In this document: positions 1 to 5,621 of the stretch, piece after piece
Position numbering within the stretch: position 1 is the stretch's first letter
How the letters are laid out: the number at the start of each line of letters is the position of its first letter
DNA from: an uncultured Catenibacterium sp.
Lineage (GTDB): Bacteria > Bacillota_I > Bacilli_A > Erysipelotrichales > Coprobacillaceae
NCBI GenBank assembly: GCA_900764725.1
Contig: CAAFPB010000461.1
Span: 1-5,621, forward strand
Length of the DNA stretch: 5,621 nucleotides
Reading direction: 5' to 3'
Notes under the pieces: generated by a model
Told to the model about the DNA's origin: nothing
Seen by the model: the letters and a program-made list of their open reading frames with translations, nothing else
Databases searched by the model: none
Program-made: the position numbers and the translations under genes

Positions 1-64
1 ATAAGCTCTAAACATAGTAAATAAGCGAATAATCACCACCCATTTGCAAAAGAGGAACTATAAA

Positions 65-93
65 TAAAAAAAGCCCTTCAAAATTGAAAGGCT
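65..93 (-). terminator. Rho-independent terminator after the membrane LuxR gene
   Basis: Read on the minus strand, AGCCTTTCA and TGAAGGGCT (93-85 and 80-72) pair as a 9-bp stem with one G-U pair around the 4-nt loop ATTT. A run of seven T follows, then further T-rich sequence. The stem begins at the base after the TAG stop of the upstream gene. The opposite strand has no T-tract after the stem, so the terminator acts on minus-strand transcripts only. Confidence 0.9.
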
Positions 94-1446
94 CTACTTG
101 TTATAGAGATTTAATAATCCAATACGGGATTTTACACCTGTTTTTTCATAGATAGCTGAGACATAACGTTCTAAGGTTCTTTTAGATACATAGAGATTTT
201 CTGCAATCACTTGAATACTATCTTCTGTATTGACTAAATGATCAAATACTTCAGATTCTCTTTCAGTTAATGAATAGAGTTCAGAAAATCTTCTAAGCTT
301 CTCTTTTTCATCTATGACTTCTGTTGTCTGAACCTTAATAAAGTCATGCTTTTGTACTGTATAGATGACTGAGACAATACTGACTGCCACAAATAACACT
401 AAGATTAAGATAATCGCAGATAGATTACTATTTGAAGAAAGTAATGCAAGTACTGGACTGGCAATAATGGCTGCGGTGATATTATTAATAGCACGTCCCA
501 TACCAGCCCATAATTCAGGTATTTTCATATAACGTGCTATTTCCATAAATGCAGTGATAAAGAATACCGCAAAGAAACCAGCCGATAAATAGAAGATTAT
601 AAGTCCTAATATAAATGGACCGGCAAATTTAAGTACCGCAATACAAATAGTAGATAAAACCATAATACAGTACATTGAGATTCCCATATATCTTCTCTTT
701 TGTAAGTCAAAGATAAAACCAGAGGTTAAACCACTTAAGGCAAGAAGGATTCTTGGCCATTGACCGATATCCATATGACCTCCTGCATGAACTAATGTAA
801 CGGCATTATCTAATGTACTAAACATACAAGTCATTAATGCGATAAGTATAATGAGGATTATTCCTACTGTATTTGATTTGTGATCCTGTTTTTCTTCAAT
901 ATTATGAGATGTTGTTGAACTATTTTTAATTAGAAGAATAATTAATATCAATAAAGAAATAGCTAATAGAATAGATTGCATAAGTTCTGATTGAATCAAA
1001 TTATTACTTACAAATTGAAGCATGATACCTAGAAAATAAGATATACCTACTATTCTTGCCAGATATTGATCTGTGTCCATCATATCCATAGAGTGATAAT
1101 AGACACTACTTCCTAATATTCCTAGTAGAAGAAATAATAGGAGACCTATCACTAAAGTAAAGAGTGAAGTCATGAGAACAAGTCCAGAGATAGATATAAA
1201 ACCAATCAATAGTAAACCTATCTTTTTTAAGCGACCATTCAACAAACGATGAAATATCGGATATAAAAGAAAACCGATACCACTTGCTCCTAATGCATAA
1301 TTTTGTGCAAGTACTGTCGCATCCTGTGAAACAATAAGAGAAAGTAAATCTACATAGAGATATTCTGTACCTAGAAACAAGAAGGTGAATAATCCCATCT
1401 GCATAATAATATATATATTATTTTTGAAATTCTCCTTCATATTCAT
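94..1446 (-). CDS. Membrane-anchored LuxR-family transcriptional regulator (12-TM MFS-like domain plus LuxR HTH)
   Basis: The protein has 450 residues. Residues about 11-363 form roughly twelve hydrophobic segments (near 11-37, 46-66, 76-93, 95-114, 131-150, 156-173, 194-214, 230-246, 253-272, 276-300, 317-335, 343-363), with a charged loop at 174-193 between the two sixes, as in the major facilitator fold. Residues 388-450 are a LuxR/GerE helix-turn-helix: LTERESEVF (393-401), the recognition region YVSKRTLERY (419-428) and the closing IYEKTGVKSR (432-441). The likely role is a one-component regulator whose membrane part senses or binds a ligand; the ligand and targets cannot be read from sequence. 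The ATG at 1446 is preceded by GAGGAG at 8 nt, which fits better than the ATG two codons later. The gene is monocistronic, with its own promoter and terminator. Such MFS-LuxR fusions are known in Coriobacteria and some gut Bacillota. True transport activity is not excluded. Confidence 0.88.
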   Translation of the reverse strand: MNMKENFKNNIYIIMQMGLFTFLFLGTEYLYVDLLSLIVSQDATVLAQNYALGASGIGFLLYPIFHRLLNGRLKKIGLLLIGFISISGLVLMTSLFTLVIGLLLFLLLGILGSSVYYHSMDMMDTDQYLARIVGISYFLGIMLQFVSNNLIQSELMQSILLAISLLILIILLIKNSSTTSHNIEEKQDHKSNTVGIILIILIALMTCMFSTLDNAVTLVHAGGHMDIGQWPRILLALSGLTSGFIFDLQKRRYMGISMYCIMVLSTICIAVLKFAGPFILGLIIFYLSAGFFAVFFITAFMEIARYMKIPELWAGMGRAINNITAAIIASPVLALLSSNSNLSAIILILVLFVAVSIVSVIYTVQKHDFIKVQTTEVIDEKEKLRRFSELYSLTERESEVFDHLVNTEDSIQVIAENLYVSKRTLERYVSAIYEKTGVKSRIGLLNLYNK

Positions 1447-1454
1447 CTCATATT

Positions 1455-1460
1455 CTCCTC
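1455..1460 (-). promoter_or_regulatory. Ribosome binding site of the membrane LuxR gene
   Basis: GAGGAG on the minus strand lies 8 nt before the ATG at 1446. It decides between that start and the in-frame ATG two codons downstream (1440). An out-of-frame ATG at 1451 lies only 3 nt from the site and opens just ATG-AGA-TGA. Confidence 0.8.
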
Positions 1461-1475
1461 AATATTGCTGACAAC

Positions 1476-1504
1476 ATTATAACATATCTCACTTTTAACC
1501 GCAA
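1476..1504 (-). promoter_or_regulatory. Sigma-A type promoter of the membrane LuxR gene
   Basis: On the minus strand TATAAT (1481-1476) is a perfect -10 box. It is preceded by TG plus one base, an extended -10 that can compensate for a weak -35. At exactly 17 bp upstream lies TTGCGG (1504-1499), which matches the -35 consensus at only the first three bases. Transcription would begin near 1469-1470, leaving a short leader with a good Shine-Dalgarno. The -35 box overlaps the end of the T-tract of the preceding terminator, so the two units are packed together with no spare sequence. Confidence 0.75.
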
Positions 1505-1530
1505 AAAAATGAACTGAGATGACTCAGTCC
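1503..1530 (-). terminator. Rho-independent terminator of the prkC-rsgA-rpe-thiN-MATE unit
   Basis: On the minus strand GGACTGAG and CTCAGTTC pair as an 8-bp stem (one G-T/U wobble) around the loop TCAT at 1530-1511. It is followed by A and a run of seven T. The TGA stop of the MATE gene (1526-1524) lies inside the 5' arm of the stem. It ends the housekeeping transcript just before the promoter of the next gene. Confidence 0.85.
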
Positions 1531-2879
1531 ATTTGGTCTAATGCTTTCTTGAATTGTTTACTAAACAATAATACAGTAAATGTGATTGCGAGAATGTCTG
1601 CCACTGGTTCAGCTAAATAAACTGCTGTTGTCTTATCAACAAGTAATGCAGGCATAATATAAATAAGTGGAATTAAAAGTATAAATTTTCTAGTAACTGC
1701 CACTACAACAGATGCTTTCGCATTACCTAAAGCGACAAATGTCATCTGACAGGCAATCTGTATTCCAAAGAGTCCTACAACCGCCATATAGATTCTAAGT
1801 GCTTTAGTTGTAAAAAGTGAAAGTTCAGATGCATTTGTGAAGAGTCCTACAAATAATTGTGGGAAGAGCTGAATAAGAAGCCAGATAGCGAGTGAGAATG
1901 CAAGACTGACTTTTAGTAATAGTTTAAATGTCTTTTGAACACGTTCTTTATTCTTAGCCCCATAGTTATAACTGATAATAGGTTGTGCACCTTGTCCTAA
2001 ACCTTGTAAAGGAAGCATCGCAAACTGCATAACACTCGTTAATATTGTCATTGCCCCTACCGCAATATCTCCTCCATATTTTAATAAAGAAGAATTGAAA
2101 CAAATCTGAATAACACTTTCACTTGATTGCATGACAAAGGTAGAAAGACCTAAGGCGAGGCAAGGTAAGATAACAGAGTTGTCTATAGAGAGATTCTCTT
2201 TCTTTATTTTAAGTCTTGTTTTGTTACCAAATAAGAAGCTTAATACATAAAGACATGAGCATCCCTGAGAAATGATTGTCGCAAGAGCTGCTCCTTTGAC
2301 ACCTAGATTCAATCCAAAGATAAGAATTGGATCTAAGATGACATTACATAATGCCCCAATGACTACAGAAATCATTCCGTTTTTCGCAAATCCCTGGGCC
2401 GTAATAAACATATTCATCCCTAGTGTTAATTGGACAAAGAGTGTTCCTATCGCATAGATATTCATATAGTCTACTGCATAAGAGATTGTATTACTACTTG
2501 CACCAAAGGCAAGCAAGAATGTACGATTTCCAAAGAATAGAATAAGTGTAAGAATAATAGAAACAATGATCTGGGTAATAAAACAATTACCTAATATCTT
2601 TTCAGCATAATCATTGTTTCCCTGCCCCATATAGATAGAAGCACGTGGTGCACCACCCTGACCAACTAATGAGGCAAAGGCTGTCACAATCATAATGAGT
2701 GGCATACATACACCAACCCCTGTAAGAGCTAGTGCACCCGTATGAGGGATATGCCCAATAAACATACGGTCTACAATGTTGTAAAGCATATTAATTAATT
2801 GAGCGATGACTGTTGGTAAAGCAAGTTGTCTTAAGAGTTTACTTATTGGTTCTGTCGCAAGAAAGTCTTTATTCTCCAT
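1524..2879 (-). CDS. MATE-family multidrug/cation efflux transporter
   Basis: This is a 451-residue polytopic protein of about twelve membrane helices, the normal length for the MATE family. Family features visible are the first-helix signature NMLYNIVDRMFIGH (30-43) with Asp37, the loop GQGGAPRASIYMGQGN (73-88), the mid-protein DPILIFGLNLGVKGAALAT (183-201), and the second-half signature GLGQGAQPIISYNYGAKN (293-310). Glu254 sits in the seventh-helix region, where NorM-type pumps have a conserved glutamate. MATE proteins export drugs or cationic compounds using a Na+ or H+ gradient; the substrate here is unknown. It looks closer to the MepA/DinF-like Bacillota members than to Gram-negative NorM, but I cannot rank subfamilies by eye. 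The ATG at 2879 follows AAAGGAG at 7 nt and lies 3 nt after the thiN stop, so it is probably co-transcribed with and coupled to thiN. It is intact, with no frameshift. Confidence 0.93.
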   Translation of the reverse strand: MENKDFLATEPISKLLRQLALPTVIAQLINMLYNIVDRMFIGHIPHTGALALTGVGVCMPLIMIVTAFASLVGQGGAPRASIYMGQGNNDYAEKILGNCFITQIIVSIILTLILFFGNRTFLLAFGASSNTISYAVDYMNIYAIGTLFVQLTLGMNMFITAQGFAKNGMISVVIGALCNVILDPILIFGLNLGVKGAALATIISQGCSCLYVLSFLFGNKTRLKIKKENLSIDNSVILPCLALGLSTFVMQSSESVIQICFNSSLLKYGGDIAVGAMTILTSVMQFAMLPLQGLGQGAQPIISYNYGAKNKERVQKTFKLLLKVSLAFSLAIWLLIQLFPQLFVGLFTNASELSLFTTKALRIYMAVVGLFGIQIACQMTFVALGNAKASVVVAVTRKFILLIPLIYIMPALLVDKTTAVYLAEPVADILAITFTVLLFSKQFKKALDQMD

Positions 2880-2882
2880 ACG

Positions 2883-3476
2883 TTATCTCCTTTGTGATTC
2901 AATGAATATTAAATCTTCACTGTTTTCTATTGTGAGAATACCATGACATTGATTAGAGATACATAGTGGATCATGTGGTTCTAATATATAACCATCTAGT
3001 GGATAATCACAATCCTTAAGTGTTAAAGTACATGTTTTCTCAGTAAAGCATGAGAAGTATTTATACTCAGTGCAATCTATGTGATGTTTTCCTTTAGGTA
3101 AGAGATAGATTCTATTGATATCATCATAGAGTGTAATCTTAATATCAGGATGTTGTCTTAAATATATAAGTACACCTAGAAAATGATCAATACGACCACC
3201 AATGACACCATAAAGGTCTATTTCATCATAACCTCTATTAAGTGCTTCAGTGATGGCAAGTTCTGTATCTGTTTCATCCTTATGAGTAGGAAAAGTAAAA
3301 ACTTCTAGTCCTTCTAAGTATTCTTTATGTTGTAAAGAATCAAAGTCTCCAATAGCACATAATGGTTTAATTGATTGACGATGTAGATGTTCTAAACCAC
3401 CATCAACCGCAATATAAGGGATGTCTTTATTAAAGACATCCCCGTTATTCATGCTTGCGTATAAGCCTATTTTCAT
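2883..3476 (-). CDS. thiN: Thiamine pyrophosphokinase
   Basis: The 197-residue cytosolic enzyme transfers diphosphate from ATP to thiamine, giving the cofactor thiamine diphosphate. Family motifs are intact: VDGG (24-27), GDFDS (43-47), KDETDTELA (66-74) and GGRIDHFLG (93-101), which together form the acidic nucleotide and Mg2+ site. CISNQC (172-177) lies where the thiamine-binding domain usually has a conserved S-N pair. The length is slightly below the usual 205-220 residues, but no domain is missing. The ATG at 3476 shares ATGA with the rpe stop (4-nt overlap). No good Shine-Dalgarno lies close upstream (AGGAAG is about 17 nt away), so translation probably depends on termination of rpe. 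The position after rsgA and rpe is the conserved Bacillota location of thiN (yloS). No TPP riboswitch is visible, in keeping with a constitutive operon. Confidence 0.95.
   Translation of the reverse strand: MKIGLYASMNNGDVFNKDIPYIAVDGGLEHLHRQSIKPLCAIGDFDSLQHKEYLEGLEVFTFPTHKDETDTELAITEALNRGYDEIDLYGVIGGRIDHFLGVLIYLRQHPDIKITLYDDINRIYLLPKGKHHIDCTEYKYFSCFTEKTCTLTLKDCDYPLDGYILEPHDPLCISNQCHGILTIENSEDLIFIESQRR
2887..2893 (-). promoter_or_regulatory. Ribosome binding site of the MATE gene, inside the thiN 3' end
   Basis: AAAGGAG on the minus strand lies 7 nt before the ATG at 2879 and overlaps the last three sense codons of thiN (CAA AGG AGA, then TAA at 2885-2883). Ribosomes finishing thiN therefore pass over the MATE initiation site, which suggests translational coupling. 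Confidence 0.85.
3418..3442. repeat. Perfect 12-bp inverted repeat inside thiN
   Basis: GGGATGTCTTTA (3418-3429) and TAAAGACATCCC (3431-3442) are exact reverse complements separated by one base. They lie over thiN codons 12-20. There is no T-tract on either side, so it is not an ordinary terminator. The translated residues GDVFNKDIP fit between the usual N-terminal strand and the VDGG motif, so the repeat lies in functional coding sequence. A hairpin near the thiN start or a binding site for a dimeric protein are both possible. Confidence 0.6.
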
Positions 3477-4117
3477 TTGAGTGAATCAATAGCTTCCTGT
3501 CTATTTTCTGCTTTAAAGACATAGCTTCCAGCCACTAGAACATCTGCCCCAGCCCCACGGCATAGGTTGGCTGTATTCGCATTAATACCACCATCTACTT
3601 CAATAAGATAGCGTCTACCATTTCTGATTTCTTTAAGTTCAGTGATCTTATCTAAAGCTGCAGGATTGAATGATTGTCCACCAAATCCTGGTTCAACACT
3701 CATGACAAGAACCATATCTAAATCATCTAGGAATGGTTTGATAGCTTCTACATCAGTACCTGGTTTAATAGAGATAGATGCAAGACATCCTGCATCATGA
3801 ATACGCTGAATTAGCACACGTGCTTCCTGTACACTTGATACAGCTTCAATATGGAATGTAATGAGGTCTGCACCTGCATTGATGAATTCATCTAAGTACT
3901 GACCTGGATCAGTGATCATTAAATGTACATCAATAAATAAATCAGTAACAGCACGTAAGTTACTAAGGATGCTGTAACCAAATGAGATGTTTGGGACAAA
4001 GTGTCCATCCATAACATCATAATGAATCCATGATTTTCCTCCATCATAGATTGTATCAATATCTTCTTTTAAATGCGCAAAATCTGCGGATAATACTGAA
4101 GGTGCAATTTTAACCAT
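3473..4117 (-). CDS. rpe: Ribulose-phosphate 3-epimerase
   Basis: The 214-residue cytosolic TIM-barrel enzyme interconverts D-ribulose 5-phosphate and D-xylulose 5-phosphate in the pentose phosphate pathway. The N-terminal APSVLSADF (5-13) is the family start. Metal ligands and catalytic acids are all present: His32 and Asp34 in IHYDVMDGHFVPN (31-43), His65 in VHLM (64-67) and Asp175 in EVDGGI (173-178). The loop MSVEPGFGGQ (139-148) and GSYVF (197-201) close over the substrate phosphate. The length matches the family. The start at 4117 overlaps the rsgA stop by 8 nt. The AAAGGA site is about 12 nt upstream, rather far, so coupling to rsgA is likely. The conserved N-terminus leaves little doubt about the start. 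Confidence 0.97.
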   Translation of the reverse strand: MVKIAPSVLSADFAHLKEDIDTIYDGGKSWIHYDVMDGHFVPNISFGYSILSNLRAVTDLFIDVHLMITDPGQYLDEFINAGADLITFHIEAVSSVQEARVLIQRIHDAGCLASISIKPGTDVEAIKPFLDDLDMVLVMSVEPGFGGQSFNPAALDKITELKEIRNGRRYLIEVDGGINANTANLCRGAGADVLVAGSYVFKAENRQEAIDSLK

Positions 4118-4976
4118 ATCGTTTATCTTTCCTTTCTTTCACCTGCTTTAATAACTGCAGGTAATCAATATATCTTGTTTGATCAATTTCTCCTGCTTCT
4201 ACAGCTTCTTTAACAGCACATTGTGGTTCACTATCATGAAGACATCCTCTAAACTTACATTGATGAGAGAGTTCTCTAAAATCATGATAAGTAACTGCAA
4301 GTTCTACAGGCTCCATCTTAAGTTCTAATGATGAAAAGCCTGGTGTATCTGCAATATAGCCGCCATACATAGGAATTAATTCAACATGTCTTGTAGTATG
4401 TTTTCCTCTTCCTAAGGCTTGAGAAATTTCATTTGTTTCAATATTGAGTTCAATGTTTAAGGCATTGAGAAGACTTGATTTACCTACCCCGCTCTGCCCT
4501 GTAACAACTGTTACACGGTTTTTAAGAATTGGTTTAATCTCTTCTATACCAACATTATCTTTACTTGATACAAAGTAAAGATCATAGGCATTGTACTTCT
4601 TTTTAATGACAGGAATAAGTTCTCTATTAAGATCTATCTTTGTGATAATGATGATTGGTTTAATCTTCTCATATTCAACCATTGCGAGGAATTGATCTAA
4701 AAGCATCTGATCAAAATCCGGCTGAGCAATAGAGAATACAAGAAGTGCCTGATCTACATTACAGATAGGAGGTCTTTCTAATTGGTTATGTCTTTTTTCG
4801 AGTGTTAAGATATAACCTGAACCATCCTTTTCTTCCTGAAAGGTGCAGAAGTCTCCTACAAGAGGCTTCTGTCCTCTGTTTCTAAATTTACCACGTGCCC
4901 TGCAGCTCACAACCTTATCGCCTGTATCGACATAGTAGAATCCTGCAAGGACTTTTATAATTTGACCTTTAGGCAT
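4110..4976 (-). CDS. rsgA: Ribosome small-subunit-dependent GTPase A
   Basis: The 288-residue cytosolic GTPase binds the 30S subunit late in its maturation. It has the circularly permuted G-motif order that defines the YlqF/RsgA group. An N-terminal OB-fold (about 1-70) is followed by G4 TKID (112-115), G5 VSSKD (136-140), G1/P-loop GQSGVGKS (160-167), G2 TTRH (194-197) and G3 DTPG (210-213). A C-terminal zinc knuckle has Cys240, Cys245, His247 and Cys253 in CX4CXHX5C spacing. G4 has Thr in place of Asn, a common variant in this family. The ATG at 4976 follows AGGAGA at about 5 nt. The 14-nt gap after the kinase stop shows co-transcription. In Bacillus the equivalent protein CpgA is encoded beside PrkC and reported as its phosphorylation substrate, so the pairing may be functional; that is knowledge of homologues, not seen here. 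Confidence 0.97.
   Translation of the reverse strand: MPKGQIIKVLAGFYYVDTGDKVVSCRARGKFRNRGQKPLVGDFCTFQEEKDGSGYILTLEKRHNQLERPPICNVDQALLVFSIAQPDFDQMLLDQFLAMVEYEKIKPIIIITKIDLNRELIPVIKKKYNAYDLYFVSSKDNVGIEEIKPILKNRVTVVTGQSGVGKSSLLNALNIELNIETNEISQALGRGKHTTRHVELIPMYGGYIADTPGFSSLELKMEPVELAVTYHDFRELSHQCKFRGCLHDSEPQCAVKEAVEAGEIDQTRYIDYLQLLKQVKERKDKRYG
4557..4582. repeat. 10-bp inverted repeat within rsgA
   Basis: ATCTTTACTT (4557-4566) and AAGTAAAGAT (4573-4582) are exact reverse complements around a 6-nt spacer. They cover rsgA codons 132-140, which encode the G5 motif. AT-rich sequence makes a chance origin plausible. There is no T-tract after it. Confidence 0.4.
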
Positions 4977-4990
4977 ATAGTCTCCTGTTC

Positions 4991-5599
4991 TTATTCAGTT
5001 GTAGTTGTATCGTCATCATCATTTTCTGGTAAGTCAGGTTGTGTTGGTGTTGTAGTTGTAGTAGCTGGTTTCTTGTCATAATAATATAAGATAATCTCAG
5101 TACCTTTACTATTTACCTGAGTATATGGTGCAACAGACTGTTTTACAACTGTATTAATAGACATTGAGTTAATTGTCGCAGTATCAGTTGGTGAAGGTAA
5201 TACAGATAATTTAACATTAGTAAAGCCTTGGCTTTCTAATGTAGATTTAGCTGCATTGATATCCTGACCATATAATGATGGAACAGTAATGCTGACACCT
5301 TTTGATACTGTTAAAGTGATGATTTTGCCTTTTTCATTAGGATCCTGTTTTTCACCTTCAGAAATAGACTGTCCAATAACGACACCTTCTTTATAATCAT
5401 CATCAGACTTTTCATACTTCTTAACCTTATAGCCAAGTTTTGTTAATTCTTTATAGGCTGAATCATAAGAAATACCTGTATAGTCCTTCATGACAATATA
5501 TTTACCCTTAGAGATAGTAAGTGTTACTGTATCGCCTTCATTGATAGTATGTCCTGCTTCAGGATCAGTCGCAATAACAAGTCCTTTTTCATACTTATC
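4991..5599 (-). CDS. prkC: PASTA-domain serine/threonine protein kinase, C-terminal part (5' end missing at contig edge)
   Basis: Only the last 202 residues are genomic. Residues 1-33 are the end of one PASTA repeat (DPEAGHTINEGDTVTLTISKG). Residues 34-101 are a full PASTA repeat (from YIVMKDYTGISYDSA to IITLTVSKG), and 102-177 are another, more divergent one beginning VSITVPSLYGQDINAAKSTL. Residues 178-202 are a low-complexity tail rich in Thr, Pro and Asp. PASTA repeats bind peptidoglycan fragments outside the cell; in the PrkC/StkP family they follow one membrane helix and an N-terminal kinase, neither of which is in this window. The kinase identity therefore rests on the tandem PASTA repeats and on the neighbour rsgA, the usual partner of prkC. 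A PASTA-containing penicillin-binding protein is the main alternative. Reading continues open into adapter sequence; the GTG at 5614 is adapter and not a start. Confidence 0.85.
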   Translation of the reverse strand, partial: DKYEKGLVIATDPEAGHTINEGDTVTLTISKGKYIVMKDYTGISYDSAYKELTKLGYKVKKYEKSDDDYKEGVVIGQSISEGEKQDPNEKGKIITLTVSKGVSITVPSLYGQDINAAKSTLESQGFTNVKLSVLPSPTDTATINSMSINTVVKQSVAPYTQVNSKGTEIILYYYDKKPATTTTTPTQPDLPENDDDDTTTTE

Positions 5600-5621
5600 A
5601 GATCGGAAGAGCACACGTCTG
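5600..5621 (+). other. Illumina TruSeq adapter remnant at contig end
   Basis: The last 22 bases begin AGATCGGAAGAGC and continue ACACGTCTG, which is the start of the standard TruSeq read-1 3' adapter. The first A could also be genomic. This is untrimmed sequencing adapter. In the kinase frame it translates as the spurious N-terminus (M/V)LFRS before the genuine DKYEKG. Confidence 0.97.

Noticed and set aside
1..64. Possible edge of another gene left of the terminator, including a hydrophobic minus-strand frame with LLQMGGDYSLIYYV ending at a TAG at 8-10.
   Set aside because: The frame has no start codon with a ribosome binding site, runs back through the terminator T-tract (which explains its Phe/Leu content) and stops after a few codons. 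Plus-strand frames stop at 2-4, 9-11 and 22-24. No gene can be supported.
1443..1451. Two-codon upstream frame ATG-AGA-TGA overlapping the start of the membrane LuxR gene.
   Set aside because: The ATG is only 3 nt from the Shine-Dalgarno, too close for efficient initiation, and such tiny frames occur often by chance.
1460..1467. 8-bp palindrome CAATATTG in the leader of the membrane LuxR gene, as a possible operator.
   Set aside because: It is too short and AT-rich to separate from chance, and no second copy was seen near the promoter.
2272..2457. A 61-codon open frame on the plus strand within the MATE gene.
   Set aside because: It lies antisense to well-conserved MATE coding sequence, has no ribosome binding site or domain signature, and is a frame shadow.
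3320..3340. 8-bp inverted repeat ATTCTTTA / TAAAGAAT inside thiN.
   Set aside because: About one such repeat is expected by chance in a window of this size and composition, and no T-tract follows.
2880..3476. A TPP riboswitch controlling thiN.
   Set aside because: thiN starts inside the rpe stop codon, so there is no leader, and no thi-box-like conserved sequence was recognised.
5222..5235. Short inverted repeat AAAGCC-TT-GGCTTT in the kinase gene as a terminator.
   Set aside because: It has only 6 bp, lies within coding sequence and has no T-tract.
4991..5614. A complete 207-residue PASTA protein starting at the GTG at 5614.
   Set aside because: The start and first five codons lie in Illumina adapter and no ribosome binding site precedes it. 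The real gene is truncated by the contig end.

Overview
The window is AT-rich (roughly 35-38% G+C by eye). It carries six genes, all on the minus strand, so transcription runs from the right edge to the left. The order PASTA-domain Ser/Thr kinase (prkC) > rsgA > rpe > thiN is the conserved Bacillota housekeeping cluster known from Bacillus (prkC-cpgA/rsgA-rpe-thiN). With the low G+C and strong Shine-Dalgarno sites this points to a low-GC Gram-positive. A gut Erysipelotrichia-type organism is my best guess, but it is inference and not proven by anything seen here.

Right part (4991-2883): the extracellular C-terminal end of a PrkC-like kinase is followed by complete rsgA, rpe and thiN. The spacings are 14 nt (prkC/rsgA), an 8-nt overlap (rsgA/rpe) and a 4-nt ATGA overlap (rpe/thiN), which is a tightly coupled operon. 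It joins envelope signalling (PASTA kinase), 30S ribosome maturation (RsgA), the pentose phosphate pathway (Rpe) and thiamine diphosphate synthesis (ThiN).

Middle (2879-1524): a MATE-family efflux gene starts 3 nt after the thiN stop, and its ribosome binding site lies inside the last thiN codons. It is the last gene of the operon. A hairpin terminator at 1530-1503 contains its stop codon.

Left part (1504-65): a separate unit with its own promoter (TTGCGG-17 bp-TATAAT) expresses a 450-residue protein with 12 predicted membrane segments fused to a C-terminal LuxR-type helix-turn-helix. It ends at a strong terminator directly after its stop codon. Nothing can be assigned in bases 1-64.

The right edge is not biological. 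Bases 5600-5621 match the start of the Illumina TruSeq 3' adapter, so the contig ends in untrimmed adapter and the apparent GTG start of the kinase fragment at 5614 is an artefact. I see no CRISPR array, insertion sequence, tRNA, rRNA or riboswitch, and no convincing undescribed system. The most unusual items are the adapter read-through, the membrane-anchored LuxR regulator, the MATE gene attached to the thiN operon, and a perfect 12-bp inverted repeat inside thiN.
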